From NCBI GenBank assembly GCA_023398375.1, contig JAEWSH010000054.1, forward strand, positions 32,914 to 96,913: a stretch of 64,000 nucleotides of DNA. The letters run 5' to 3'. Origin of the DNA: Bacillota bacterium. GTDB taxonomy: Bacteria; Bacillota; Clostridia; Lachnospirales; Lachnospiraceae. A program made the translations under genes and the position numbers. The notes below the pieces were generated by a model. That model searched no databases. It worked only from the letters and a program-made list of their open reading frames with translations, and had not been told where the DNA came from. Below, one piece after another: positions 1 through 8,240 of the stretch (positions within the stretch are counted from its first letter, which is position 1; the number at the start of each line of letters is the position of its first letter).

Positions 1-817
1 GTACTACTACAGCTTTTGCTTTATTAGCATTCTCTTCTGATTCAAAAATACCAAAGACTGTCGGGCCGCTGCCGCTCATAAGTGCATTTAATGCACCGCA
101 TCTTTTCATAGTATTTTTTATTTCTTCTATAATCGGATACTCAACCACCGTCACATTTTCTAATACATTCTCCATTAATTGCGCCATCTTCTTAAGATTC
201 TTTTCTTTAATGCATGCTGCCATAGCATCAATATCCGGATGATGCTTTAGTTCATTTGCCCGAAGATTCTCATATACATACTTTGTAGATACATAAATAT
301 CAGGTTTTGCTATTACCAGATAACATTGAGGCGGATTCGGCAGAGGTGTCAGTACTTCTCCAATACCTTCCGATAGTGCTGTACCACCCAAAATACAATA
401 TGGCACATCGGCTCCTATCTTAACCGCCATTTTCATAAGTTCTTCTTTTGGAATCTGCAATTCAAATAACTCATTTATGCCAACAAATGCTGCTGCTGCA
501 TCTGTACTTCCCCCAGCCATTCCAGCCGCCACCGGTATTACTTTTTTTAAATAAATATCAATTCCTTGCTGAATGCGGTATTTTTCCATCAACATGTTCG
601 CAGTCTTATAAATCAGATTATCTTCATTAACCGGTATATCCTTAACATCCGTAGTTATTTTTATTCCCGGCTCTTCTCTCTTTTTAATGGTAAGTTCATC
701 ATATAAGTCAACCGTCTGCATGATCATCCTGACTTCATGATAACCGTCGTCTCGTCTTCTCACTACATCAAGCGAAAGATTGATCTTTGCTCTTGCCTTT
801 AATTCAATTTCCTGCAT
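1..817 (-). CDS. ispE: 4-diphosphocytidyl-2-C-methyl-D-erythritol kinase, C-terminus cut by window edge
   Basis: Reading the minus strand from ATG at 817 gives an open frame that runs off the left edge; about 272 of the usual 290 or so residues are visible. It phosphorylates CDP-methylerythritol in the cytoplasmic MEP isoprenoid pathway. The GHMP-kinase ATP loop PVAAGMAGGSTDAAAA is at about residues 95-110, the N-terminal KARAKINLSLDV segment carries the conserved Lys (K11), and IGADVPYC holds the conserved Asp (D137). A late LMSGSGPTVFG motif is also present. The start is supported by GAGG 8 bases upstream. It lies downstream of a terminator, so it probably begins its own unit; no strong promoter is seen. 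Confidence 0.95.
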   Translation of the reverse strand, partial: MQEIELKARAKINLSLDVVRRRDDGYHEVRMIMQTVDLYDELTIKKREEPGIKITTDVKDIPVNEDNLIYKTANMLMEKYRIQQGIDIYLKKVIPVAAGMAGGSTDAAAAFVGINELFELQIPKEELMKMAVKIGADVPYCILGGTALSEGIGEVLTPLPNPPQCYLVIAKPDIYVSTKYVYENLRANELKHHPDIDAMAACIKEKNLKKMAQLMENVLENVTVVEYPIIEEIKNTMKRCGALNALMSGSGPTVFGIFESEENANKAKAVVV

Positions 818-929
818 AATTCCTCGATTCTCTATTTCGGCTGTAATGTACTGGCATGCGGTAATTTTTACTGCTAGCTATATTCTACTTAATTATATAC
901 ATTTTTATGCAAAAATGCAAATAATAAAA

Positions 930-962
930 GCAGGAAACTGTCAGTAACAACAGTTTCCTGCA
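930..962 (-). terminator. Rho-independent terminator after the 98-residue gene
   Basis: GCAGGAAACTG at 930-940 pairs perfectly with CAGTTTCCTGC at 952-962 (11 bp stem, 11 base loop). On the minus strand the stem is followed by CTTTTATTATTT, so it ends transcripts coming from 1059-1355 before ispE. Confidence 0.75.
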
Positions 963-1058
963 TAAGAGGTAATTTGATATTAGGCATTATACATAATAAT
1001 CTTTCTCTTTTATAAAAAGAAATTTACTGATTTTAAAATCCGTCATGTCAAGTCCTGC

Positions 1059-1355
1059 CTATTTTCCTTCTTCAATCGGTCGAAAACGCTTAAATACTTT
1101 GTCCGCTCCACAGACATGCTTTGTATCATCTTCAGTAATAATATAATCGCCTTCTCCAATGAATGTGCAGCCTCTGCGGTTCTTTACGTAAGGGCACCAG
1201 ATTGTTCCGTCAGGTTTTTTTACCTTGACCAGAAAATCAGACACAACCCATCCCTTTGTCACGACATCCGTCCAAAGCTCAAATCCATCTTCCATCCCTT
1301 TTCCCACTTCATACTTTTCTACTTCTACTTCTAAAGAAGTTCTTTTACATCTCAT
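1059..1355 (-). CDS. Small conserved hypothetical protein, PGDYG-like
   Basis: A 98-residue cytoplasmic protein with no signal peptide or membrane segment. The start at 1355 has AAGGAGG 7 bases upstream. It is mixed alpha/beta in appearance, with a KKPDGTIWCPY segment and GEGDYIITED near residues 67-76, which resembles the Gly-Asp-Tyr core of the small PGDYG family; two cysteines (C54, C64) flank an Arg-Arg-Gly turn. Its function is unknown. It stands alone between the alpha-galactosidase gene (same strand, 97 bases upstream) and a terminator, so it could be the last gene of that operon or independent. The family assignment rests only on the short motif. Confidence 0.7.
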   Translation of the reverse strand: MRCKRTSLEVEVEKYEVGKGMEDGFELWTDVVTKGWVVSDFLVKVKKPDGTIWCPYVKNRRGCTFIGEGDYIITEDDTKHVCGADKVFKRFRPIEEGK

Positions 1356-1451
1356 AAGAATTCCTCCTTCTCTTGTACTTTATCCCATAGCCGATCATTT
1401 TCTATAGACATATTATAGCACAGTATTTTCAGAAGTATTAGTAAATTTTTA

Positions 1452-3563
1452 TTATTTAGTACTATTTTTCAAATATAACGCGATTGCTTTCTTATTTTCT
1501 GTTGGTTTGTATGTAATGGAATTATTTTCAAGCATTATCTGTTCTTCCTGTTCAGAATAAATATCATATATATTGAAGTGACTATTCTTTGGGAATGGGA
1601 TATGGATACTCTCTGGTAATATTCCGCTAAATACATGTATTACGATGAAAGCCTCTCCATTGTCCCCCACTCTCAAAATACCCTGCCACCCTTCCGGGTG
1701 GCGATAACTTGTTATTTCATTTCCGTAACGATAGGAAGTTCCGCACTTTATAATAGGTGCGATCTTCTTATAGAATGCGATTCCACAATCTATTACATTC
1801 CACTGTTCTTTTGTTAATTCCAATACATCTCCCGACAGGCACATTCTTCCTAAGAATGTGTTCGCGACCGAATATGCGATACGTTTCAGGGAGTCTGTCT
1901 TGCGGATGACTGCCCATATCTGACTTTGACGCGGCAGGATGGCTCTATGAAAGTTGGCAGCTATAATCGGAATTTCCTCACATTCATGTGCATCCGAGAA
2001 AGAAGCCATACTGGTTTCACTCATCATAAGAGGTTCCAGCCGATGACCGCCCGAAGCGCAATTCTCCAGAATAATACCCTGTACATTTTCTTTCACTTTT
2101 CTAATAAAATTCATGGACGCTTCCATATTCTGGCGTAATCCTTCACCTAATGACTCTGCGCCATCACAACCTAAACCAATGGTATCATTGTAATCAATTT
2201 TCATATATGCGAACTGATATTTCTGTAAGATTCCTATTACGTGCTCTTCCAGATATTCCTGCACCCATGAGTCGCGCATATCCCAGAATCTACGCATGGT
2301 AGTCGTAAGTGTTACACCATCTCTTTTCAACAGATGTTCTTCCATATGATATGCCTTTGATGCCGATCCGACATTCTCTATTTCAAACCAGATACCTGGC
2401 TTCATACCTTTATCAGTAATCGCCTGAACTGTCTTATCCATGCCTTCTTTAAATAGATCCTCTGATACCTGATAGTCGCCCATGGAGATATCCCATGGCA
2501 CACCTGGCTCTTTATACCAGCCGCAGTCAATGACAAAATAATCAAATCCTTTTCCTTGAATAGCTTCCAATATCTGCGAGATATTCTCATGAGACGGACA
2601 TCCCCATGTCGTACAGTATTCATTAAATATAATTGGCAGAGTCTGCTCACTTTCCGGCCCGGCATCTACAATCGGCGCTAATGCAGCAGTCATACGCTGT
2701 GAAATACAATCAATGCCTCCGCCCCTGCATACTGATATAATTGCCGCAGGTGTCTCAAATTCTTTGCCCGGCGCAATTTCCTTCATCCAGTGCCCAAATT
2801 CGCGGTCTGCAATTCCACCTGATATGGATACCGCATCGTCTTTACGATAAATTTCCATCTGCCAGGATGCATTGTGCGCCAATTGTGCGCCCCAGAAAAT
2901 ATCATTTGATGTATCTTCTATTACAAGGTATGGAAAATAATGGTTCACGGCCATAGAACCTACTTGTCCAAACCGTTCTGCCCGTACGGCATGACCGGCC
3001 CAGGATGGTTCCAATTGCAACTCTTCCATGCTATTTGTTACCAGTCTTCCCTCCATGCTCCATACACTTCTCAGTCTGTGTACCCTAAGCAGGTCGTGTG
3101 CATCATCTGCAACGCATGGCGAGATGCCGCCAATGGAAAAACTCGAAATCATCTCTATTGTGACCTTTTCTGAAGATTTATTTTTAAAAGTCACAAAACT
3201 GCGAAAGCTCTTACTGTTTTTCCTCCATTCTAAATGGTGAATTACCTGATAACCTCTTGTCTCCTTCAGATAGGTGCTGATATCCGTCCCGTCTTCCTCT
3301 GTTACTACTTCCTGTTTCTCATATGCAAGTCTGGTGACAGATTCTCCCTGACGCATTGTGTTTCCACCGGCATATCCACCCTGATAGGTGTCTCCAACCA
3401 CTTTTATTTGTACCAGAGAGTCAATATCCTGTTTTTTTTGATGGTATTCCATAGGGCTGCAATTTTCCGGTAAGAGCATTAATTCAACGTTTCTGCTATC
3501 TTGATCTATATAATAAAAACATTGCATATCACCTATTCTATATTTTTGTAATACTGTAACCAT
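1452..3563 (-). CDS. Alpha-galactosidase, glycoside hydrolase family 36
   Basis: A 703-residue protein without a signal peptide, so probably cytoplasmic, hydrolysing imported alpha-galactosides such as raffinose or melibiose family sugars. The N-terminal beta-sandwich occupies about residues 1-290, the TIM barrel about 300-610 and a C-terminal beta domain follows. The catalytic nucleophile is D457 in MKIDYND; the acid/base is D524 in SFSDAHE; substrate-site motifs IDCGWY (345-350), WFEIE (392-396) and ENCASGGHR (500-508) are intact. The start at 3563 has AGGAGG 5-6 bases upstream. It is the last gene of the permease operon (17 bases after the MalG-like gene), which fixes its substrate as what the transporter brings in. 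The exact sugar is not visible. Confidence 0.93.
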   Translation of the reverse strand: MVTVLQKYRIGDMQCFYYIDQDSRNVELMLLPENCSPMEYHQKKQDIDSLVQIKVVGDTYQGGYAGGNTMRQGESVTRLAYEKQEVVTEEDGTDISTYLKETRGYQVIHHLEWRKNSKSFRSFVTFKNKSSEKVTIEMISSFSIGGISPCVADDAHDLLRVHRLRSVWSMEGRLVTNSMEELQLEPSWAGHAVRAERFGQVGSMAVNHYFPYLVIEDTSNDIFWGAQLAHNASWQMEIYRKDDAVSISGGIADREFGHWMKEIAPGKEFETPAAIISVCRGGGIDCISQRMTAALAPIVDAGPESEQTLPIIFNEYCTTWGCPSHENISQILEAIQGKGFDYFVIDCGWYKEPGVPWDISMGDYQVSEDLFKEGMDKTVQAITDKGMKPGIWFEIENVGSASKAYHMEEHLLKRDGVTLTTTMRRFWDMRDSWVQEYLEEHVIGILQKYQFAYMKIDYNDTIGLGCDGAESLGEGLRQNMEASMNFIRKVKENVQGIILENCASGGHRLEPLMMSETSMASFSDAHECEEIPIIAANFHRAILPRQSQIWAVIRKTDSLKRIAYSVANTFLGRMCLSGDVLELTKEQWNVIDCGIAFYKKIAPIIKCGTSYRYGNEITSYRHPEGWQGILRVGDNGEAFIVIHVFSGILPESIHIPFPKNSHFNIYDIYSEQEEQIMLENNSITYKPTENKKAIALYLKNSTK

Positions 3564-3580
3564 GATTACCTCCTGTTATG

Positions 3581-4450
3581 TCAACCTTTCACTGCTCCAA
3601 CTGTCATTCCCTTAATAAAGTATTTTTGTAGACTGATAAATAAAACAGCGATCGGTAATACAGATATTATAATTGCTGCCATTGCTGTTGTATAGTCACT
3701 TGTCTGTGCGGAAAACAATGATTGTATCGCCACTGTCAATGTCTTCAGTTGTTTCTTGCTCACATAGAGACTTGCCAGCAGATAATCATTCCAGATCTGA
3801 AATGCCTGCATGATAATCAAAGTGGCCATTGCCGGTTTTAACAGAGGCATGACCACTGTAAAGTAGGTGCGAAAAACAGAACAGCCGTCTATTCTTGCCG
3901 CTTCCTCTAATTCAATGGGAACCGTCGACATAAAACTTGTCATTAAAAATACACCGAAAGAAATGCCGGTCGCTATATACATAAATACGATTCCGATTCT
4001 TGTATTTGTCAGATTCAGATTATATCCAATGATATAAATTGGCAAAAATAGCGCCTGATAAGGAATCAGTATGCCGACAATAAAATAAACATAGCAGAAC
4101 TTAAAGAACTTTGCCTTACATCTGGCAATTGCCCATGCTGTTGTACCACACAAAAACGCCAAGATCAATACGCTGATCGCTGTGTAGATAAATGTATTTG
4201 AAAATGTTGTTACCAGGTTGAGTTTATCGAATGCCTTTTTATAATTGTCAAATTGTATCCCGTTCGGCAAAGACAACGGACTTGATAAATACAATTCTTT
4301 TTTCGTTTTAAAAGAATAATTGATTATCATGAAAATTGGTGCAATAAATGCAGCCGCAATTATTGTCATAACAGTCTGAATCAAAAATGTCTTTTTCGTA
4401 TATGGCTGCCTTGTAATATCCAATTGTTCTTTTTTTATTTTTCCGCTCAT
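3581..4450 (-). CDS. Carbohydrate ABC transporter permease, MalG type
   Basis: A 289-residue inner-membrane protein with six predicted membrane segments; the first is at about residues 25-45. The EAA loop that docks the ATPase is at about 182-205 (LEEAARIDGCSVFRTYF followed by VMPLLKP). It is the MalG half of a CUT1 sugar importer. Its ATG overlaps the stop of the MalF-like gene upstream (TAATG), indicating translational coupling. No ATPase gene lies in the cluster, so a shared MsmK-type ATPase encoded elsewhere is likely, which is common for CUT1 importers in Firmicutes. Confidence 0.92.
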   Translation of the reverse strand: MSGKIKKEQLDITRQPYTKKTFLIQTVMTIIAAAFIAPIFMIINYSFKTKKELYLSSPLSLPNGIQFDNYKKAFDKLNLVTTFSNTFIYTAISVLILAFLCGTTAWAIARCKAKFFKFCYVYFIVGILIPYQALFLPIYIIGYNLNLTNTRIGIVFMYIATGISFGVFLMTSFMSTVPIELEEAARIDGCSVFRTYFTVVMPLLKPAMATLIIMQAFQIWNDYLLASLYVSKKQLKTLTVAIQSLFSAQTSDYTTAMAAIIISVLPIAVLFISLQKYFIKGMTVGAVKG

Positions 4451-5340
4451 TATGCCTGTACCTCCTTACTCTTCAAACCTTTTACCTGAATCAATGCAAC
4501 AAGCAATAAGACAATGACCAATGAAACTGACATTGCAGACCCATACCCATACTGACGTCCATTAATGGCTGTTGTATAGGTCTGATAAATAATAGAGGTT
4601 GAAGATCTTCCGGGTCCGCCTTTTGTAGAAGATACTAATAAATCATACACTTTTAGAGAACCTGTCGTAATTCCAACTACACAGATCGTAATCGCCGGTG
4701 CAAGCATAGGAATCGTTATATCGAAAAATCTGGTAACTGCTCCTGCGCCATCTACTTTGGCGGCTTCGTACAAATCTGATGGAATTGATTGTAAGCCCGC
4801 AAGATAAATGAGCATCCAATATCCGATCCACTGCCAGTTATTCGCAATTAAGAGACCTGATAATACGGTTTTACCACTTCCAAATAATAAAAAATTAAAA
4901 TTCGTTCCGATCAAATCATTGATTGCGGGTAATACATTGGAATACATCCGTAACCACACAAATCCTACAATCACAGAACTTATCAGACACGGTACAAAAA
5001 ATGCTGTTCTATATAGCTTTTGTGCCTTAATACCACTGTCAAGCGCCATAGCGAACAGAAGTGCTAATATATTCTGGATAATTGTATTTCCAATTGTAAA
5101 TTTAAAGGTAAACCACCAAGCTGAACGGAATTCTGAATCTTTTATCAGATTAATATAGTTCTGAAGCCCTATAAATGGTTTTACTGATGACATTCCATCC
5201 CAACTTGTAAAAGAATATCTGATTGCCATAAACATAGGAATAATCAAACCTATGGTAAAAATAATAAGCCCTGGAAGTACCATCACAAGATATTGTTTCT
5301 CCATGTTTTTTTCCATACTACTGTTTTTCTTGTTATTCAT
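4450..5340 (-). CDS. Carbohydrate ABC transporter permease, MalF type
   Basis: A 296-residue membrane protein with about six membrane segments and the EAA loop YEAAKVDGAGAVTRFFDITIP in its C-terminal third. A TTG nine bases further upstream would abut the AGGAG ribosome site, so the ATG at 5340, spaced nine bases from it, is the better start. It forms the CUT1 permease dimer with the gene after it and receives sugar from the binding protein at 5448-6779. It is separated from that gene by 107 bases holding no clear terminator, so the genes are probably co-transcribed. Confidence 0.9.
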   Translation of the reverse strand: MNNKKNSSMEKNMEKQYLVMVLPGLIIFTIGLIIPMFMAIRYSFTSWDGMSSVKPFIGLQNYINLIKDSEFRSAWWFTFKFTIGNTIIQNILALLFAMALDSGIKAQKLYRTAFFVPCLISSVIVGFVWLRMYSNVLPAINDLIGTNFNFLLFGSGKTVLSGLLIANNWQWIGYWMLIYLAGLQSIPSDLYEAAKVDGAGAVTRFFDITIPMLAPAITICVVGITTGSLKVYDLLVSSTKGGPGRSSTSIIYQTYTTAINGRQYGYGSAMSVSLVIVLLLVALIQVKGLKSKEVQA

Positions 5341-5447
5341 TCCATTCAACTCCTTGATTTAAAATCATTTTCAATCATAGCTTTTTATTGGTAAAAGGCT
5401 GCTACAACTTCTTGCAACAGCCTTTTCTGTCTTATCTGTAAACTGTT

Positions 5448-6779
5448 TTAGTTCGCACTGCTTGCATCCACTCTTCCATCAGATGCCTTTAATGCATCTT
5501 CAAAAGTTTCATCCCCCTGTAACCATGCTGCGATATCTTTTGCATTTTCTTCCTGAAAACCACCCCATACTAATTGGTTGTTACCCAATGTAACATCCAC
5601 GATCTGTCCGCCCGCTGCATATTTATCAATGTCTTCCTGGCTAGGATTGGTAAATGTAGGTGTAACATCTTTCAACATCGGTGCTGTCTTTGTATAATCA
5701 TAAATTTCAACTGCTAAGTCTTTATTTCCTGTAAGAACATCTAATACGCAATCAATTGCATCCTGATGTTCGCTTGCAGCACTTTTCATAATTGTGATAT
5801 TTGGCTCAAAGATTAATTTGGAATCCCCTGTCTGGTTAGGAAATGGGAAAATACCAAAGTTGAAGTTTTCATCAATATCCAGGAAGTTCTGGATCGACCA
5901 GGAACCGGACACTTTCATAGCTGCTTCACCCATTACCATCTTTGCATCACAATCTGTCTGTTCTGTAGAAAATGTCTCCGGAAATGTATTGTCAAAGATT
6001 AATTTGTTGTATTGGTAGGCATTCTGAAACTCTTTGCTATCGCTAAAGGATACTTTTCCTTCTCTGAATTCATCACCCCATGCAGGATTATGATTAAATA
6101 CATCATTCATCGCAAACTGCATTGTTACATTGCCGATGGACCATGTATCTACCATATGGCTTGCAAATGGTGTAATACCTTTTGCATTACAATCATCTAT
6201 GATTGCCTGCAGATCATCCAATGTTTTCGGAATCTCCCAACCATTTTCTGCAAACATATCTTTGTTATAATACACACCTTGGTATAAAGCGTTATATACA
6301 ACACCATATGTTTTACCATCTATTGTTACATTTTCACTTGCTGCATCTAATACTTTATCAAGATATTTGCTGTCAATCTCTCCTAAAATACCTTGTGGTG
6401 CATAGGTAGATACATCCTGTGCTTTCCCTATCATGATATCTGGAAGTCCTGACTGCATATATTGCTGCATCTTCGGTTGGAAATCATTACCCCAGTCTAC
6501 ACATTCCCACTCCAATGTGATATTTGGATATTGTTCCGCTAATGCTTCATCAATCAAATCCTCAATGCCTGCATCTGTTGTCGACTGTCCTGCCAACACT
6601 GTAAGGGTAACCGGTTCTGTAGATTCCCCTGCTGCTTTCGTTTCTTCCGCTGCTTCCGTAGCTTCTGTTGTTGAAGCAGCTGTTTCCCCTGCTGTTTCTG
6701 TTGCCTTATTGCCGCATCCGCTTAATACAGACGCGACCATTACCGTTCCCAAAAATACGCTCAATAGTTTCTTTCTCAT
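5448..6779 (-). CDS. Sugar ABC transporter solute-binding lipoprotein
   Basis: An extracellular binding protein of the family 1 type. The open frame extends to 6857, but the real start is the ATG at 6779: it gives a lipoprotein signal (MRKKLLSVFLG, lipobox LSGC) and has a GGGAG site upstream. A Thr/Glu/Ala-rich linker follows the lipid-anchored Cys, then the mature domain starts near VTLTVLAGQSTTDAGIEDLIDE. It is clearly a paralogue of the protein encoded at 6938-8218: both carry VLAGQST-DAGIED, WECVDWG, IIGKAQDVS-type and YNALYQGV/YNAWYQGV segments. As the gene directly before the permeases, this copy is the transport partner. Likely ligand: an alpha-galactoside. Confidence 0.92.
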   Translation of the reverse strand: MRKKLLSVFLGTVMVASVLSGCGNKATETAGETAASTTEATEAAEETKAAGESTEPVTLTVLAGQSTTDAGIEDLIDEALAEQYPNITLEWECVDWGNDFQPKMQQYMQSGLPDIMIGKAQDVSTYAPQGILGEIDSKYLDKVLDAASENVTIDGKTYGVVYNALYQGVYYNKDMFAENGWEIPKTLDDLQAIIDDCNAKGITPFASHMVDTWSIGNVTMQFAMNDVFNHNPAWGDEFREGKVSFSDSKEFQNAYQYNKLIFDNTFPETFSTEQTDCDAKMVMGEAAMKVSGSWSIQNFLDIDENFNFGIFPFPNQTGDSKLIFEPNITIMKSAASEHQDAIDCVLDVLTGNKDLAVEIYDYTKTAPMLKDVTPTFTNPSQEDIDKYAAGGQIVDVTLGNNQLVWGGFQEENAKDIAAWLQGDETFEDALKASDGRVDASSAN

Positions 6780-6860
6780 ACTTTCAAATCTCCCTTTCTT
6801 CAAAAACGATTTGTTAATGTTGATAGGTAAATTGTAGCGTATTTGTCTTATCCCCAATTA

Positions 6861-6897
6861 GGACTATTTTGAAAAAAACAGTTGTACTATTTTGAAA
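6861..6897 (-). promoter_or_regulatory. Possible tandem response-regulator sites before the transporter unit
   Basis: The plus-strand sequence ACTATTTTGAAA occurs at 6863-6874 and again at 6886-6897, an exact direct repeat with 23 bp offset, about two helical turns. It lies directly upstream of a weak TACAAT -10-like sequence in the leader of the binding-protein gene. Direct repeats at this spacing suit AraC-type regulators such as the one encoded at 8241-9839. The right copy overlaps the terminator hairpin, so the repeat may have a mixed origin. Confidence 0.35.
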
Positions 6898-6908
6898 TAA
6901 TACAACTA
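6874..6908 (-). terminator. Terminator between the two binding-protein genes
   Basis: On the minus strand AGTTGTATTATTTCAAAATAG pairs back on itself (GTTGTA with TACAAC, ATT with AAT) and is followed by TGTTTTTTTC at about 6882-6873. It separates the two-component/binding-protein unit from the transporter/GH36 unit. The same arm carries one of two TTTCAAAATAGT repeats discussed as possible regulator sites. Confidence 0.65.
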
Positions 6909-6937
6909 CGATAAGCTTTTGGCCCATGAATCTTCTA

Positions 6938-8218
6938 TTAGTTACTGCTTTCTTCCCTGTATTTATCAGCATATGCAAGAACTTCTTCCAGGCTTTCCTT
7001 TCCCTGAAGCCATTTTAATGTCTCTACAGCCAACGCATTTTGAAAATTCCATATGAGCTGGTTATTGCCATTGGATGCATCTATCACTTTTCCGCTTTCT
7101 TCATACCACTTTACATCACCTGCTATGCTGCTTTGGTATCTGATATCCACATCCTTTACAACTGAATATGTCTGTGTAAAATCCAATATTTCCTGCATGA
7201 GCTTCTCATTATCAAACAGTTTTTCAATGATATCCATGGATAATTCCTGATTTGGAGATGTTTTGCTAATCATAAACGTCAGATTCGTTTCTTTGATCAG
7301 ATCCGCATCTCCTTCTTGATTGGGATATGGGAAGATTCCATAATTCGTATCTATATCATACTGATTGATAGATTGCATTGACCACGAACCAGTAAGATAC
7401 ATCGCTGCTTTTCCTTCCGCAAACCTTCGGTCGCTTTCATACTGATCAATAATCAAAGCATCGTCCCATGAATTTTCAAGTATATACTGATTCTGTTTCA
7501 TGCATTCTGCAATTATTTTATTATTTGAAAAATTTACATTACCACGCCGGAAGAGCGTTCCCCAATTTTCTAGTTCATGAAATACAGAATTGGTCAGGAA
7601 TTGCATCGTTATATTACCAACATTCCAACTTTCTTGAAAATGCGAAGCAAATGGTGTCACTTCATGTACCTTAAGTTTCTCCGTTATTTGTTGTAATTCT
7701 TCTATCGTTGTCGGAACCTCTAACTCTAAACTAGCAAAAACATCCTTATTGTACAAAACGCCTTGATACCATGCATTATATGGAAGACCATACACTTCGT
7801 CTTCAACCGTCACGGCCTGCAATGCCTGTTCCTCAATGCGATCCATTCCTTCTATCCGGATAGGTGCCAGATTATTACCCACAGCATATGCACTAACATC
7901 CTGTGCTTTTCCTATAATAATATCGGGGGCATCTCCTGAAGCAAATCTTCCCTGTAACTGGGAATCAAATTTTTCTCCCCAATCTACACACTCCCAGTCC
8001 AGTTGCACCTTTGGAAATTCTTCTTTTACTACCTCATCTATCATGTCTTCAATTCCGGCATCAGAAGTAGACTGTCCGGCAAGGACTGTAAGCACGATTG
8101 TATCATCTTCTTTTGTAATGACATTCTCGTTAAATTCAACCGGATAAACTTCACAGCCAGTCAGAAATATGACTGTCACTACTAACGATATAATTGTTTT
8201 TGTCTTCCGCTTTTTCAT
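6938..8218 (-). CDS. Second solute-binding lipoprotein, linked to the two-component system
   Basis: The open frame reaches 8329 and would overlap the regulator gene, but the ATG at 8218 (GGAG nine bases upstream) gives a proper lipoprotein signal, MKKRKTKTIISL with lipobox LTGC, and leaves a 22-base gap to the regulator gene. About 427 residues. It is a paralogue of the transport binding protein at 5448-6779, sharing the VLAGQSTSDAGIEDMIDE opening and WECVDWG. It lies in the regulatory operon and is cut off from the permeases by a terminator. It may supply ligand to the transporter, or act as the extracytoplasmic sensor partner of the histidine kinase; the gene order favours the second, but this is inference. 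Confidence 0.88.
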   Translation of the reverse strand: MKKRKTKTIISLVVTVIFLTGCEVYPVEFNENVITKEDDTIVLTVLAGQSTSDAGIEDMIDEVVKEEFPKVQLDWECVDWGEKFDSQLQGRFASGDAPDIIIGKAQDVSAYAVGNNLAPIRIEGMDRIEEQALQAVTVEDEVYGLPYNAWYQGVLYNKDVFASLELEVPTTIEELQQITEKLKVHEVTPFASHFQESWNVGNITMQFLTNSVFHELENWGTLFRRGNVNFSNNKIIAECMKQNQYILENSWDDALIIDQYESDRRFAEGKAAMYLTGSWSMQSINQYDIDTNYGIFPYPNQEGDADLIKETNLTFMISKTSPNQELSMDIIEKLFDNEKLMQEILDFTQTYSVVKDVDIRYQSSIAGDVKWYEESGKVIDASNGNNQLIWNFQNALAVETLKWLQGKESLEEVLAYADKYREESSN

Positions 8219-8240
8219 AAGGTATTCTCCATTTTGTATC

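Noticed and set aside
3581..5340. A missing ATPase as evidence that the sugar importer is broken
   Set aside because: CUT1 importers in Firmicutes usually share one ATPase encoded elsewhere.
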